This document shows, piece after piece, positions 51,401 to 59,243 of a stretch of 64,000 bases of DNA (position 1 is the first letter of the stretch; each line of letters opens with the position of its first letter). The translations under genes were made by a program, and so were the position numbers. Below the pieces are notes generated by a model. The model worked only from the letters and a program-made list of their open reading frames with translations, did not search any database and had not been told where the DNA came from. This DNA is from Pycnococcus provasolii (Eukaryota; Chlorophyta; Pseudoscourfieldiophyceae; Pseudoscourfieldiales), in NCBI GenBank assembly GCA_049487715.1, contig CP150576.1:372001-436000 (forward strand). The letters run 5' to 3'.

Positions 51401-51861
51401 AGTGTGCAGTCATCTTCAGCGGCTTCACGAAGTTTCTCGATGTCATCGAGACTCACCTAAAATCGAAGTGGAGCTATGCTCGCATCGACGGATCGAAGAG
51501 CGCCAAGGACCGCGCGACTGCTCAAGAAGCTTTGCGCAACGGTTCCGCGCGCGTCCTACTCGTCAGCACACGCGCGGGTGGCGTGGGTCTCAACCTCACA
51601 CGTGCGAACCATGTGATCATGGCCGATCTATGGTGGAACGCCGCGGTTGATGAGCAAGCTTGGGACAGGTGCCATCGTCTTGGTCAGAAGCGTCCAGTAA
51701 TGGTGCACCGACTCATCGCCGATGACACGCTTGAGGAGAGGCTTCTGAAGTTGCAGGAGGCGAAGGCGGCGCTCGGTGCAGGAGCTATGCGCAAGCTCAG
51801 TCCCCAGGAGGCTGCCAAGGCGCGTCTGGAGGACCTCAGGAAGATTTTTGAGGTGGAGTGA
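48424..51861 (+). CDS. RAD5/HLTF-like SNF2 ATPase with PARP-type zinc finger, HIRAN, SAP and RING domains
   Basis: The 1145-aa protein has the core of the RAD5/RAD16/HLTF group, DNA translocases that also act as E3 ubiquitin ligases in DNA-damage tolerance. Residues about 9-75 look like a PARP-type zinc finger (TCRGCGSKILVQAVRVG ... TAWKHFCC). A HIRAN domain (binds DNA ends) is at about 148-245 (REPHNPYDRNAVKVLN ... VGHIPR). The SNF2 ATPase begins near 330, with Walker A DDMGNGKT (family usually DEMGLGKT) near 395. It carries an insert holding a SAP-like motif (ADLKAMCKMAEVSPNGTKAK, about 500) and the DEAH box near 667. A C3HC4 RING (CAVCLMPQTNEEA ... CPLCRSLF) sits at about 884-937 between the two helicase lobes, the Rad5 arrangement. 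The C-terminal lobe ends with AWDRCHRLGQKRPV. Confidence 0.86.
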   Translation: MLIEHSISSRATCRGCGSKILVQAVRVGETSFHPVYGETTAWKHFCCSKLQNANADKCRRTPGFAMLRPDAQQAIVSKSVSAKTQTFGCGEAEVQASGMATGAAVQVVAETSAIAPSQVRSPARPGASQPSQSSQPSQSQQQPTDDDIFHGLFSCDIVGCRYYSGVAHRGEYVTLEREPHNPYDRNAVKVLNMNGMQVGHIPRTVATGLAKVMDVASLTPPRVEGTIPRDASNVFTIPVVIRIYGSAADRAWVVTTMKKAGIVLREDEAPSGASGGAGGGYGGGGGGPARGTSYVADPAKSQRELDALFDELSKQVDISNLPYDPQRDTPALTANLRKHQRDGVAWMLSRERQAANTLPPFFEERVERGTTVYYNSITCSTQPSRPPPVLGGLLADDMGNGKTVQTLATLLANPPPGVIYEGDNNTDEGDGDGDWNLAETAASVVSGAKRRLAEAFGSGGSASAQPPPPPTTTTATALPASLVDALAGASSEAELAKRTGADLKAMCKMAEVSPNGTKAKMASRIWKFIQENGGLQSSSSGAPPAPAAAAAAAAPPPPARAAPAQKKRKTTTPAASDRRGTLIVAPMGVIDNWERQIEEHVKPNTLRVVIWHGADRHARAAELSTADVVITSYATLLGELDAVMAAREGGRPPPQGHVLSIKWHRAVLDEAHVCRNRRTKSFQSICQIDATHRWCLTGTPLQNKADDVFGILAFLRCAPLGDWAIFNRAVSRPIRDGHDEGLARLRVQLKTLSLRRGKHVLGDELPPKTIKVQKVNLHGTTRDAYDTLYSSARSVVAAAFESGVAQKEYMTILELITRLRQSCCARSLVPRERLEQAEKVLKSLGDSGKGKAKALTADEVSSLFAKLKDVLGDGDDPNSQMANECAVCLMPQTNEEARILRACSHAFCSACLDTILATDPLARSQGKAKCPLCRSLFAKGDIVSAKELSKCCAAPLPKEDVLDQAMMTSSSQDSPPPKVATILDLLGEMPSDECAVIFSGFTKFLDVIETHLKSKWSYARIDGSKSAKDRATAQEALRNGSARVLLVSTRAGGVGLNLTRANHVIMADLWWNAAVDEQAWDRCHRLGQKRPVMVHRLIADDTLEERLLKLQEAKAALGAGAMRKLSPQEAAKARLEDLRKIFEVE

Positions 51862-51926
51862 GAGATCGTCCACGCCAGATTTGTTGAAAGAAAGAACTTG
51901 TTGCGATTTGTTGTTGTTTCAAAAAG

Positions 51927-51975
51927 ATTGGGCAAAGTAAAGCAAACTCAATTACTGAATAAGCCATCTTACAAG
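51927..51975 (-). repeat. Recurrent 3'-end element, copy D
   Basis: On the minus strand, about 10 nt after the tafazzin stop, it reads TGTAAGATGGCTTATTCAGT, then AATTGAGTTTGCTTTACTTTG and CCC. It aligns with copy A over its start and with copy B over TTTACTTTGCCC. It includes TGTAA. Confidence 0.6.
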
Positions 51976-51984
51976 AAAATAGTC

Positions 51985-53226
51985 TTACACGGCATTGCGA
52001 CCTGACAATTCGTCGTGCCTCTTCCTTGCGACGTTATGGAGCTGGAGCAGCGCATCGGAGATGCGTTGCGTCGCTCGTTGCTGCGCCTCCTCGTTCGTGC
52101 AATTCTTCGTGCAGCAGCTCATGTCAATCGGATCGCCAACGACGACGACGACGACGTTGCCACCGCGGGGAAGCACGTTGCCGATGCCAATCACACCTTC
52201 CATTCCGACGTGAGCGAATGGCACAACCAGCGGAAGCGTACCATCTTCGCTTCGCGCCAGCGCCAGCTTAGCCGCGCCTCGTCGCGCCGGGGCGATCGAG
52301 CCGTCGCGCGACCTCGTACCCTCGGGGAAGACGTGCACCCAGTCACCACGCTGTAGTGCAGTCTCTGCAGCGACCATGCCGGGCTGTGACAGTCCAAGTC
52401 CACGCTCAACGGGAAGCACCTTGACGAGCCTGAAGAACTCCGAAAGCGTGGCACCTTTGGAGAAGCACCGATCCGTCGCGCACATCGTGTAGCGCAGCCC
52501 GCGCGCGTCGAAGACGTATCGAAGAGGCATCGACGCTGCTACGACGAGCGGATCGTCGAGCGAAGCGACGTGGTTGCATACCGTGACGATACCGCGACCT
52601 GTGTCTGCGTGCTCGGCGAGAGCGTCGTGGAGCCCTTTCCAGTTGTGCACCTCCGTGGTGTTGAACGCGTACATGAACGTCCTGCTGATCGCCGCTAGGC
52701 TTCCTAGCAGAACACGTCGAGCGAGCGCGCGTGCGGGATCGAGGTCGTCTCCAAGGATGTGCGTGGCATCCGCCGTCGCGTCTTTTTCCAAAGACGAAAT
52801 CTTTCCTCTCTCTGTGTCTGGCATGTATGGTATCTGTGGTCTTTTCCTTTGTTCGACGGTGGAAGTCGTCGGCCATCGCGCCAATACGAGCGCGTTGGCG
52901 AGTCTTCTGACGACGGAGTTGTCCTCGAATATCCTCACGGTTGCGGTCCCGACGGCGGCGCTGGACGTCGGCGTCGGCGTCGGCGGATCCGAACGGCTGC
53001 CCATCACAGCTGCTGCTTGGGCAGGGACGACTCGCCGAAACGGCGACGTGGCTAACCCTATCCCTAACCCTAGCCCTAACCACCCCTCCCCAACAACCCT
53101 AATCGCCCGTCCCCGGGCTTGAATTCTTGAATTGTCTTGAAAATTGAAGGCACGGGTATCCGTTGGAGAATCCGTTGGAGGCGCGGAACTCAAATTTCGG
53201 AGGGCGGGAGAGGAGAGGGACCCCAT
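51985..53226 (-). CDS. TAZ: Tafazzin-like phospholipid acyltransferase
   Basis: Tafazzin remodels the acyl chains of cardiolipin in mitochondria; plants and algae have homologues. The protein shows the acyltransferase motifs: NHVASLDDP (HxxxxD block), then the FPEGTRSRDGSIAPARRGAA block, and the tafazzin-like PLVVPFAHVGMEGVIGIGNV with GDPIDMS. The longest frame gives 413 aa. Its N-terminal segment (GEGWLGLGLGIGLA) is encoded by telomere-like GGGTTAGGG repeats, which suggests that part is 5' UTR. ATG at about 53007 (MGSRSDPP), giving about 340 aa, is therefore the more likely start. Residues between that start and the first motif include Ala/Arg-rich helices that may target or anchor the protein. 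It converges with the SNF2 gene, leaving 123 nt. Confidence 0.83.
   Translation of the reverse strand: MGSLSSPALRNLSSAPPTDSPTDTRAFNFQDNSRIQARGRAIRVVGEGWLGLGLGIGLATSPFRRVVPAQAAAVMGSRSDPPTPTPTSSAAVGTATVRIFEDNSVVRRLANALVLARWPTTSTVEQRKRPQIPYMPDTERGKISSLEKDATADATHILGDDLDPARALARRVLLGSLAAISRTFMYAFNTTEVHNWKGLHDALAEHADTGRGIVTVCNHVASLDDPLVVAASMPLRYVFDARGLRYTMCATDRCFSKGATLSEFFRLVKVLPVERGLGLSQPGMVAAETALQRGDWVHVFPEGTRSRDGSIAPARRGAAKLALARSEDGTLPLVVPFAHVGMEGVIGIGNVLPRGGNVVVVVVGDPIDMSCCTKNCTNEEAQQRATQRISDALLQLHNVARKRHDELSGRNAV
53053..53081. repeat. Telomere-like repeat tract
   Basis: Imperfect CCCTAA-type repeats (TAACCCTATCCCTAACCCTA then GCCCTAAC). Too short and degenerate for a functional telomere. It lies in the 5' part of the tafazzin frame. 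Confidence 0.7.
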
Positions 53227-53804
53227 TGTTAAGCTCCCTTCCCGAGCACTTCCCGAGGGCGGATTGGATGTCCATGCTCGACCAATGGTGAGCTATCGTT
53301 TGACTGCCTGCCATGCCTTCAAGTGTTGTCCCGTTGTTGCCTTGCCTTCTGTTGTCTGTTGTCTGTTGTTGTCTCGAGACTCTTGTGTTGTTTGAAGAGG
53401 AAGATGCCACCCACACGCTCCTTCCCTCCCTCCCTCCCTCTTCCTTGCCTTATTCGTTCCACAATCCCACTTCCCTCGACTTAACCCTTCCCTCCCTTTC
53501 CCGCGACCCTTCCCTCTCCTCTCTCACTGCGCACTTGCAAGGCACTCATTGGCAGCCTCACAACACACTCACTAGCACGAGTCATTCGCAGCAACGCAAC
53601 TCCACTTGCAACACCACGCGCAAGACGCGCAAGCACAAACACACTCGTAGCTACCTGCGCACAGTAATTGTGCACAACAAGTTGCACAACAACACGTAGC
53701 TGCCTCACACCCAGTTCACTCAGTTTCGGCAGTCAACGCAAGGTCCAACTGCGAAGAGCAAGAGAAAGCGGCCGCGGAGCTACCAACCAACTTAACAACC
53801 AACC
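53227..53804. promoter_or_regulatory. Divergent promoter region of tafazzin and the polyproline protein gene
   Basis: No gene is supported. A pyrimidine-rich tract with CCCT repeats (about 53426-53460 and 53485-53520) and A/C-rich sequence after 53540 fit a core promoter and 5' UTR of the gene at 53805. Motifs such as a TATA box are not clear. Confidence 0.4.
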
Positions 53805-56777
53805 ATGGGGACGAAGAGACAACGACTCAAAAGAAACAACTGCAAGCAAGTGCTCGCGGTGGCAGCGTGCGCGGCGATCGCGTGCGGCACGTCCTTGCCG
53901 GAAACGACTGCGGCGACACCCAACTCACAGGATAACCAGCAACTTCTCAAGGTTTCCACACTCACGCCATCCATAGTCAACACGGACGGCCAGACGAACA
54001 TCACACTGCACGTGCGCACCACGCAAGGGCCAGAGCAGTGGCCGTCGTCGTCTTGCAGAAGCCAGTGCTTGTTTGAAGACCCGGAAAGCAACGCTGTGCA
54101 CCAGACGCAGGCGGACCTTCTCGCGGGCCAGCACGAAAAAGAGTACCAGGTGGTTTGCCGGGCACCGTCTTGGGAACACGCAACGACTGTCGACGTGAGA
54201 GCGCAATTGACTTGTGCAGATTACGAATACACGACGTCGACCCCGGCAAAGCTCGAATACGTCACGTGGACTGGCCGCGACTTATCGGTTGACTTGGAGC
54301 CCGGCCCGCTCACGACCATTCTCGCGTCCGGACACCTGCCGATAGCGCACGGTGTGAGAACAACCGGTCTGGCGGGAGCTCAGGTGCTCTCGCCTGCAGC
54401 GACGGAAACCAAATTCAAGCTCTCCGCAAGTCAACGGCACCTCCTGACCTATCGCGAGCATGACACATTTTCGCACTTCTACGGTATCGAGGCAAGACGT
54501 ATGTCACTAGATGGCATGGACTTCTACGGCTTAACGGGAGCGGGAGAACTTATTGGAGACATGGCAGGTGCAAGCGCATTGGCCACAATTCCTAGCCTGC
54601 CTCCATCACCTCCGCCGCCACCGCCACCGCCACCGCCTCCACCACCACCACCACCTCCTCCTCCACCACCACCACCTCCACCTCCACCTCCTCCGCCGCC
54701 TGGTGCCACCACCACCACCACCACGGCCACCACCACCACCACGACCAATGCTCTTCCACCGCCAGTGCCAACATGGATTGAAGTGGCAGGCTTCTATGGC
54801 ATCTCGATGGAGCTTTTGCATCCCGATGTCGCACCTGTGGTACTGCAGTCATCACCGCCTCCTCCTCCACCACCACCGTCTTCGCCTCCTCCTCCTCCTC
54901 CGCCACCTGCATCCCCGCCGCCGCCGCCACCGCCTAGCCCGCCTCCAGATGCTTGCATTGAGCGTGGTGACTGCTCGCCGCCACCTCCCCCTCCCCCTCC
55001 ACCGCCACCTTCCTCGCCCCCTCCTCCTCCACCACCGTCGCCTCCTCCTCCGCCACCATCGCCTCCCCCTCCTCCCCCAAGCCCACCACCGCCTCCTCCT
55101 CCTCCCCCAAGCCCACCACCACCTCCTCCTCCTCCACCACCACCATCACCACCTCCGCCGCCGCCACCAAGTCCTCCACCGCCACCGAGTCCTCCACCGC
55201 CTCCTCCTCCACCACCACCGCCGAGTCCACCACCACCTCCGCCGCCGCCGAGCCCGCCGCCTCCACCAGCCTTTACAGGACTTGCGTTTGCGACCGGCTA
55301 TCTCAGCAATTGTACTGTGTACGCCGACCTCGATGGAGACTCGAAGATCGATCCCGCTGAGTCTGCACTTGCAACAGCCACCGCGATCGTTGGAGGTACA
55401 TTCACTTTGCCATTCCAGCCGTCGCGCGTAACCATATCGCCGAGCAGCACTTGCACGGATGAAATCACGCAGCTTGTGCTCAGTTCCAGCATACGCGCGG
55501 CTGTTACCAATGCGGCTGCTGGCGCACGGCTTGTGCTTTCCGCAATATCCACAACGGCATCGGCATCAAAGTCTACGTCGCCAACACCCGAGGTTGCCAC
55601 TCAGCAGGCTTTGCGCCTGCCCCCCGGCGCATCCGCCGTGACATTCGACGCGCTCGGTGCTGCGGCAGCGGGTCTGGCACAGGGGATGGATGCATACGTT
55701 GCATTAGTTAAAGTGACGTGCGCGGTGAGCGTTTTCTCCGAGGGAATGCATCTGGCCACGCCGAGCAAGTCTCTCGACTCTGCTGCCACTTCCGTGTACG
55801 AAGGCATCATCGCCCTGTCATCAGGAAGGCGAACGGCTCAGTTCGAGCCAACGATTTTCTTCAACGTGACCACGGACATGCAAGAGGTGGCAAGGCAGGC
55901 GAAGTCTATCCTGGATGCAATGCCTACCACCACGGCATCAACGCCGGCAACGAACACCTCCTCGCCCCTCGCCATTCGTCGGCAGCTCTCGCATCGCGAT
56001 CCTCCTCGTCGACGAATTCTCCAGGCGAACTCGGCGGCGCTGACTGACGTGTCTGTGACTATTGTCACCGATCTCGCGAAGTTTGCGGACACGGCCCGTG
56101 CATCGGGCATGACAGGCGAACAGCTTTTGACGGAGATGGCGAAGATCTCGCGTGTTGCTCAACTGGATGCTTTGGAAGCGCTGCGTTCCCTCTCCAATGG
56201 AACGAAGACTGCATCCGAAGTCACCTCGCAGTTCACAGGAACTGCATTGCGCCGCCTTGTTGACGCGGCTCCCGTCCCTGGTCAGGCTGCCATCCAACGG
56301 ACGGTGAAGGACGCATCCAGCAAGCCGCTCAGCGACTTTGGATTTGACAGCGGTGCGGTACCTCCACCCCCTCCACCCCCCGGCAAGCCAGACGAATGGG
56401 CATGGGGTACCGACAATGCATGGATTGTCTTTGGATGCGCGCTTGGGCTGATTGCTATGGTAGCTATAGGTGGCGGTTATGCATACATCCGGCAGAAAAA
56501 ACAGATCATTATCCCGCACGATCCTTTGCGAGCGCGCGAGCTGGAAATGCAACCGACTGCCGGGACAGGGGGGCGGTACGTCCCAGGTGCTGGTTACGGA
56601 GTACAGATGGCCCAGGGTGGGCCGACGACGGCACCGCTTTCGGACGTTGCCCTTACCGCGGAGGCGAAGGCTCAGAAAGCGGCCCAAGAGCGCGCGGAAT
56701 TCGAAGAGATTCTTCGTCGACAGCAGGATTACATCGCCAAGCGTCTTGGAAGAGGCGTCGCGAGTCCGTCTCTGTGA
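53805..56777 (+). CDS. Single-pass membrane glycoprotein with polyproline region (pherophorin/extensin-like)
   Basis: The 990-aa protein starts with basic residues and a signal-like hydrophobic stretch (VLAVAACAAIACGTSLPETT). Residues about 40-160 form an ordered Cys-containing domain that may be immunoglobulin-like (TPSIVNTDGQTNITLHVRTT). A long Pro-rich region (about 265-490) has SPPPP repeats typical of hydroxyproline-rich cell-wall and pherophorin proteins. A further domain begins VYADLDGDSKIDPAESALAT, an Asp-rich loop that could bind calcium, and continues with VGGTFTLPF. A membrane helix (WIVFGCALGLIAMVAIGGGY) and a short cytoplasmic tail end the protein, so it is anchored at the cell surface. 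It may be extracellular matrix or an adhesin; the exact family is not assigned. TGTAA lies at 56804-56808, 26 nt past the stop. Confidence 0.75.
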   Translation: MGTKRQRLKRNNCKQVLAVAACAAIACGTSLPETTAATPNSQDNQQLLKVSTLTPSIVNTDGQTNITLHVRTTQGPEQWPSSSCRSQCLFEDPESNAVHQTQADLLAGQHEKEYQVVCRAPSWEHATTVDVRAQLTCADYEYTTSTPAKLEYVTWTGRDLSVDLEPGPLTTILASGHLPIAHGVRTTGLAGAQVLSPAATETKFKLSASQRHLLTYREHDTFSHFYGIEARRMSLDGMDFYGLTGAGELIGDMAGASALATIPSLPPSPPPPPPPPPPPPPPPPPPPPPPPPPPPPPPPGATTTTTTATTTTTTNALPPPVPTWIEVAGFYGISMELLHPDVAPVVLQSSPPPPPPPPSSPPPPPPPPASPPPPPPPSPPPDACIERGDCSPPPPPPPPPPPSSPPPPPPPSPPPPPPSPPPPPPSPPPPPPPPPSPPPPPPPPPPPSPPPPPPPSPPPPPSPPPPPPPPPPPSPPPPPPPPSPPPPPAFTGLAFATGYLSNCTVYADLDGDSKIDPAESALATATAIVGGTFTLPFQPSRVTISPSSTCTDEITQLVLSSSIRAAVTNAAAGARLVLSAISTTASASKSTSPTPEVATQQALRLPPGASAVTFDALGAAAAGLAQGMDAYVALVKVTCAVSVFSEGMHLATPSKSLDSAATSVYEGIIALSSGRRTAQFEPTIFFNVTTDMQEVARQAKSILDAMPTTTASTPATNTSSPLAIRRQLSHRDPPRRRILQANSAALTDVSVTIVTDLAKFADTARASGMTGEQLLTEMAKISRVAQLDALEALRSLSNGTKTASEVTSQFTGTALRRLVDAAPVPGQAAIQRTVKDASSKPLSDFGFDSGAVPPPPPPPGKPDEWAWGTDNAWIVFGCALGLIAMVAIGGGYAYIRQKKQIIIPHDPLRARELEMQPTAGTGGRYVPGAGYGVQMAQGGPTTAPLSDVALTAEAKAQKAAQERAEFEEILRRQQDYIAKRLGRGVASPSL
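54600..55272 (+). repeat. Polyproline-coding low-complexity region
   Basis: CCT/CCA/CCG repeats coding SPPPPP motifs, interrupted by a 75-residue unique stretch (54760-54850). The region may contain collapsed or mis-sized repeats in an assembly. Confidence 0.8.
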
Positions 56778-56959
56778 ATCCTGCTCAATTCATTTTCAAA
56801 GAGTGTAAAACGCAATGAGGTTATTATTGAACAAGGAACAGATATCAAATATACGGCGCGATCAAAACGGCGCCGTCTTGCGAAGGTAGAAGGCAGTCTA
56901 CTGTAGTCTATGCTATGTGGCAAGAAGGTGTGTACGTGCGCGCTGAACGGCGCAGCTTG

Positions 56960-57022
56960 CGTTGTGTGAATGGACGACGGCTGGACAGAGTAAACTGTAT
57001 AACGTTACTGAATGACTGATGT
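56960..57022 (-). repeat. Recurrent 3'-end element, copy E
   Basis: On the minus strand, about 5-60 nt after the Tubby-like stop, it reads CAGTCATTCAGTAACGTTAT, then ACAGTTTACTCTGTCC and CGTCGTCCATTCACACAACG. It aligns end to end with copy C (apart from one gap) and with copy B. Confidence 0.62.
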
Positions 57023-57025
57023 TAG

Positions 57026-57997
57026 CTATGTGTATAAGCCCCACGCCTCGAACGAGGTGATGGCTGCGGCGAACGCTTCGACGGGTGCCAGTGGTGCGAT
57101 GCAGTCTAAGCTGTACCTGTGCTTGCGACTTTTTCCAAACTGCAGGAGAACCTCCTCGCCGCTTTTCGCCGGTAGCACGAGCTGGAAGTTACGCACACTC
57201 GCCTGCTTGACTCGGTCGGTGAAGCTGCCCTCGTATCGGCCTTGGACGGGGTTCCAGCGCGGCGCCTTGGTGGCAAACGTGTTCAAGCCTTGCCATCTGC
57301 CCGCACGCAGAGCTTCCAGAAGACCCGATGCGTCGCTTGAGCTCGTCGGCGTTGGTGTGTGTACTCTCCTACCCTTCTCGTCGAAGCCACGCGTGACGAC
57401 AGTCAGTTTGCGCGGGCAGTCGCCACGCAGGTTGCGCTCGTACGTGATTGCCGCGAGCTCCACCGGAGGTACGCTGTTCGAATAGCCGTTCCAAGCAGCC
57501 TTTCCCTTCGCGCCTTTCTCGTGCGCCTTTTCTGCGCCGCGAGGAAGGCCAAGAAGTCGAAACTCCGTTCGTGTGACGTTTGATCTGAGTACGGCAAAGT
57601 GGTTGGCGTTTCGCGGGTTATCCGCGAAGGTGGAGATGAGGTAGTCGGCTCCCCTTCGTTTTGCGGACAACACGAGTTCGTCTGTTCCCGCTCGGTACAG
57701 CTTCATGCCGAGCTGCTCCGTTAGCCACGGCCCTGTGCCGAATCCGCCCCAGATTCGCTCGATGTCGAACGACACCATGCCAAATTCGCTCGGCACGGGG
57801 CAGAGCATGGCGTCTGAGGCGTCGGGTATGTCAACGACGCACTCTTCGTTCGTCCTTCGCGGCGAGAGCCTGCTTGCTGTCGTCCCGTGCGACGAGGACA
57901 CGAGCAGTTCATCCCTTCGCACACCCGACGCCGCGGTGTGTTGCTGCATCATGTCCACGGAAGTGCCTGGCCGCTGTGCCAGGGAGGTCACCGGCAT
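57026..57997 (-). CDS. Tubby-like protein
   Basis: The 323-aa protein carries a Tubby C-terminal domain, the phosphoinositide-binding beta-barrel that in animals carries membrane proteins into cilia and in plants forms the TLP family. The recognisable blocks, in order, are ADYLISTFADNPRNANHFAV, then LRSNVTRTEFRLLG, ITYERNLRGDCPRKLTVV, KAPRWNPVQGRYEGSFTDRV, and the signature ASVRNFQLV with EVLLQFGKSRKHRYSLDC and the C-terminal AFAAAITSFEAW. No F-box is visible ahead of it, unlike most land-plant TLPs. A low-complexity insert (HTPTPTSSSDASG) splits the barrel. The frame extends upstream to 58057 without an ATG, so ATG at 57997 (MPVTSLAQ) is used; a later ATG pair near 57952 is possible. With CFAP47 and MYCBPAP-like it supports ciliary trafficking. 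Confidence 0.83.
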   Translation of the reverse strand: MPVTSLAQRPGTSVDMMQQHTAASGVRRDELLVSSSHGTTASRLSPRRTNEECVVDIPDASDAMLCPVPSEFGMVSFDIERIWGGFGTGPWLTEQLGMKLYRAGTDELVLSAKRRGADYLISTFADNPRNANHFAVLRSNVTRTEFRLLGLPRGAEKAHEKGAKGKAAWNGYSNSVPPVELAAITYERNLRGDCPRKLTVVTRGFDEKGRRVHTPTPTSSSDASGLLEALRAGRWQGLNTFATKAPRWNPVQGRYEGSFTDRVKQASVRNFQLVLPAKSGEEVLLQFGKSRKHRYSLDCIAPLAPVEAFAAAITSFEAWGLYT

Positions 57998-59243
57998 ACT
58001 GTTTCCCACAGCACAGCCACAGCACAGCACAGCACGAGAGACAATAGCCCGAGACACACCTTAAGGGCTTAAGTGTGGTGGCCTAAGGTTAGGTGGGTAA
58101 GCGATCCCAAGGCAAGCAACCTTGGACAACGACGACGACGACGAGGACGACGACGAGGGAGGGAGGGGGGCCGGAGCGAGAGGGGGAGAAGGGGGTACTG
58201 TACTTACCATACTAGGCATGCTTGCTTGAGCTCTAATATTCATTCCTTCATTCCTTCTTTTCTTTCGAAGAAGAAGAAGGAGGAGGAGGAGGCCTCGGCC
58301 GAAGGGTGCATTGAAGTTCGTTCCCACTTCCATCGGTGCCGGCCGGCGTTCAGTCTGTCAGTCCTCTTATGCAAGGTTATTACGGGACTACCCGTACGGT
58401 GCTCTGTCGTTTTCGACTGTACTGGACCTTATTAGGCGAGTGAGTTCTACCTACAGTATGCACGTCTCGCGTTTCGCTTTGGGCTTTCTTCCCTTCTTTC
58501 CAGCGTCTCCCAGGCAGGCAGGCAGCTAGGCAGAACCGTGGTATGTACAGTGGTATGTGCAGTGGAACCTATTCTTAGTTCTACTGTACTTGAATTCCGT
58601 CCGTCCGTCGTTCTACTTTCTATTTGCACTTCGGAGCTCAACCTGGTGCCTGGCTGCAGGGGGGTCGTTCCCATTCCATCCCGCCGTCGTTCATCAGCGC
58701 ATCAGCCATGACCAGTGGTTCTCCAACTACGAGGTAAAGGTTTACTCGGCCGCTAGGGCTGAGGCTCGAACGCACCATGTGAGGCTGGAACATGCGAATT
58801 GCGAAGAAGAAAAGAACGACGAACTGGGTCCCTTGTTATTATTATGTAGCAGGTGTCCCTCGGCCTCGCGGAAGAAAACAACCACACCACGCTCTGTACC
58901 GGGTACCTAGGATAGTTCTTACGTGACGACAGGTATGCTGCACGGTACGGTTTGGACTTTGGTGTGTGCATTGTGCATTGTGCGACTGTTAAACCTCGTG
59001 CGAACCTCTGGGAGACCACCACCTGGCAGCAGCACAAGGAATAACTAATAAGGAATGGAAAGGGGACACGCTACGATAGTTATGGAGCTCTCCTTCCTAA
59101 ACCCTAATGGCTTTAGGGTTAGGGCTAGGGTTACTCCTCCCCCTTTTTCTTTTTCTCGTTTTCTTTTCCGAGTCGCTCGCCCTGGCCAGCAAGCGAGTAC
59201 ATAGCCTCCGGCAGTCCGGTAAGCAGCCCTATGATGGCCAAGC
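57998..59243. other. Intergenic region between Tubby-like and JMJD4-like genes, with several simple repeats
   Basis: No gene is supported. It contains a (GAC)n tract (about 58124-58155), a G-rich stretch with several GGG runs (58157-58195), GAA/GGA repeats (58266-58293), short GGCAG repeats (58510-58530), and a telomere-like inverted repeat (59097-59133) about 110 nt before the JMJD4-like start. It probably holds two divergent promoters. Confidence 0.5.
59097..59133. repeat. Telomere-like inverted repeat containing a telo-box
   Basis: CCTAAACCCTAA is followed 4 nt later by TTTAGGGTTAGGGCTAGGGT. The left part includes AAACCCTAA, the plant telo-box, a promoter element of growth and translation genes. 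It lies just upstream of the JMJD4-like start. Confidence 0.65.
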
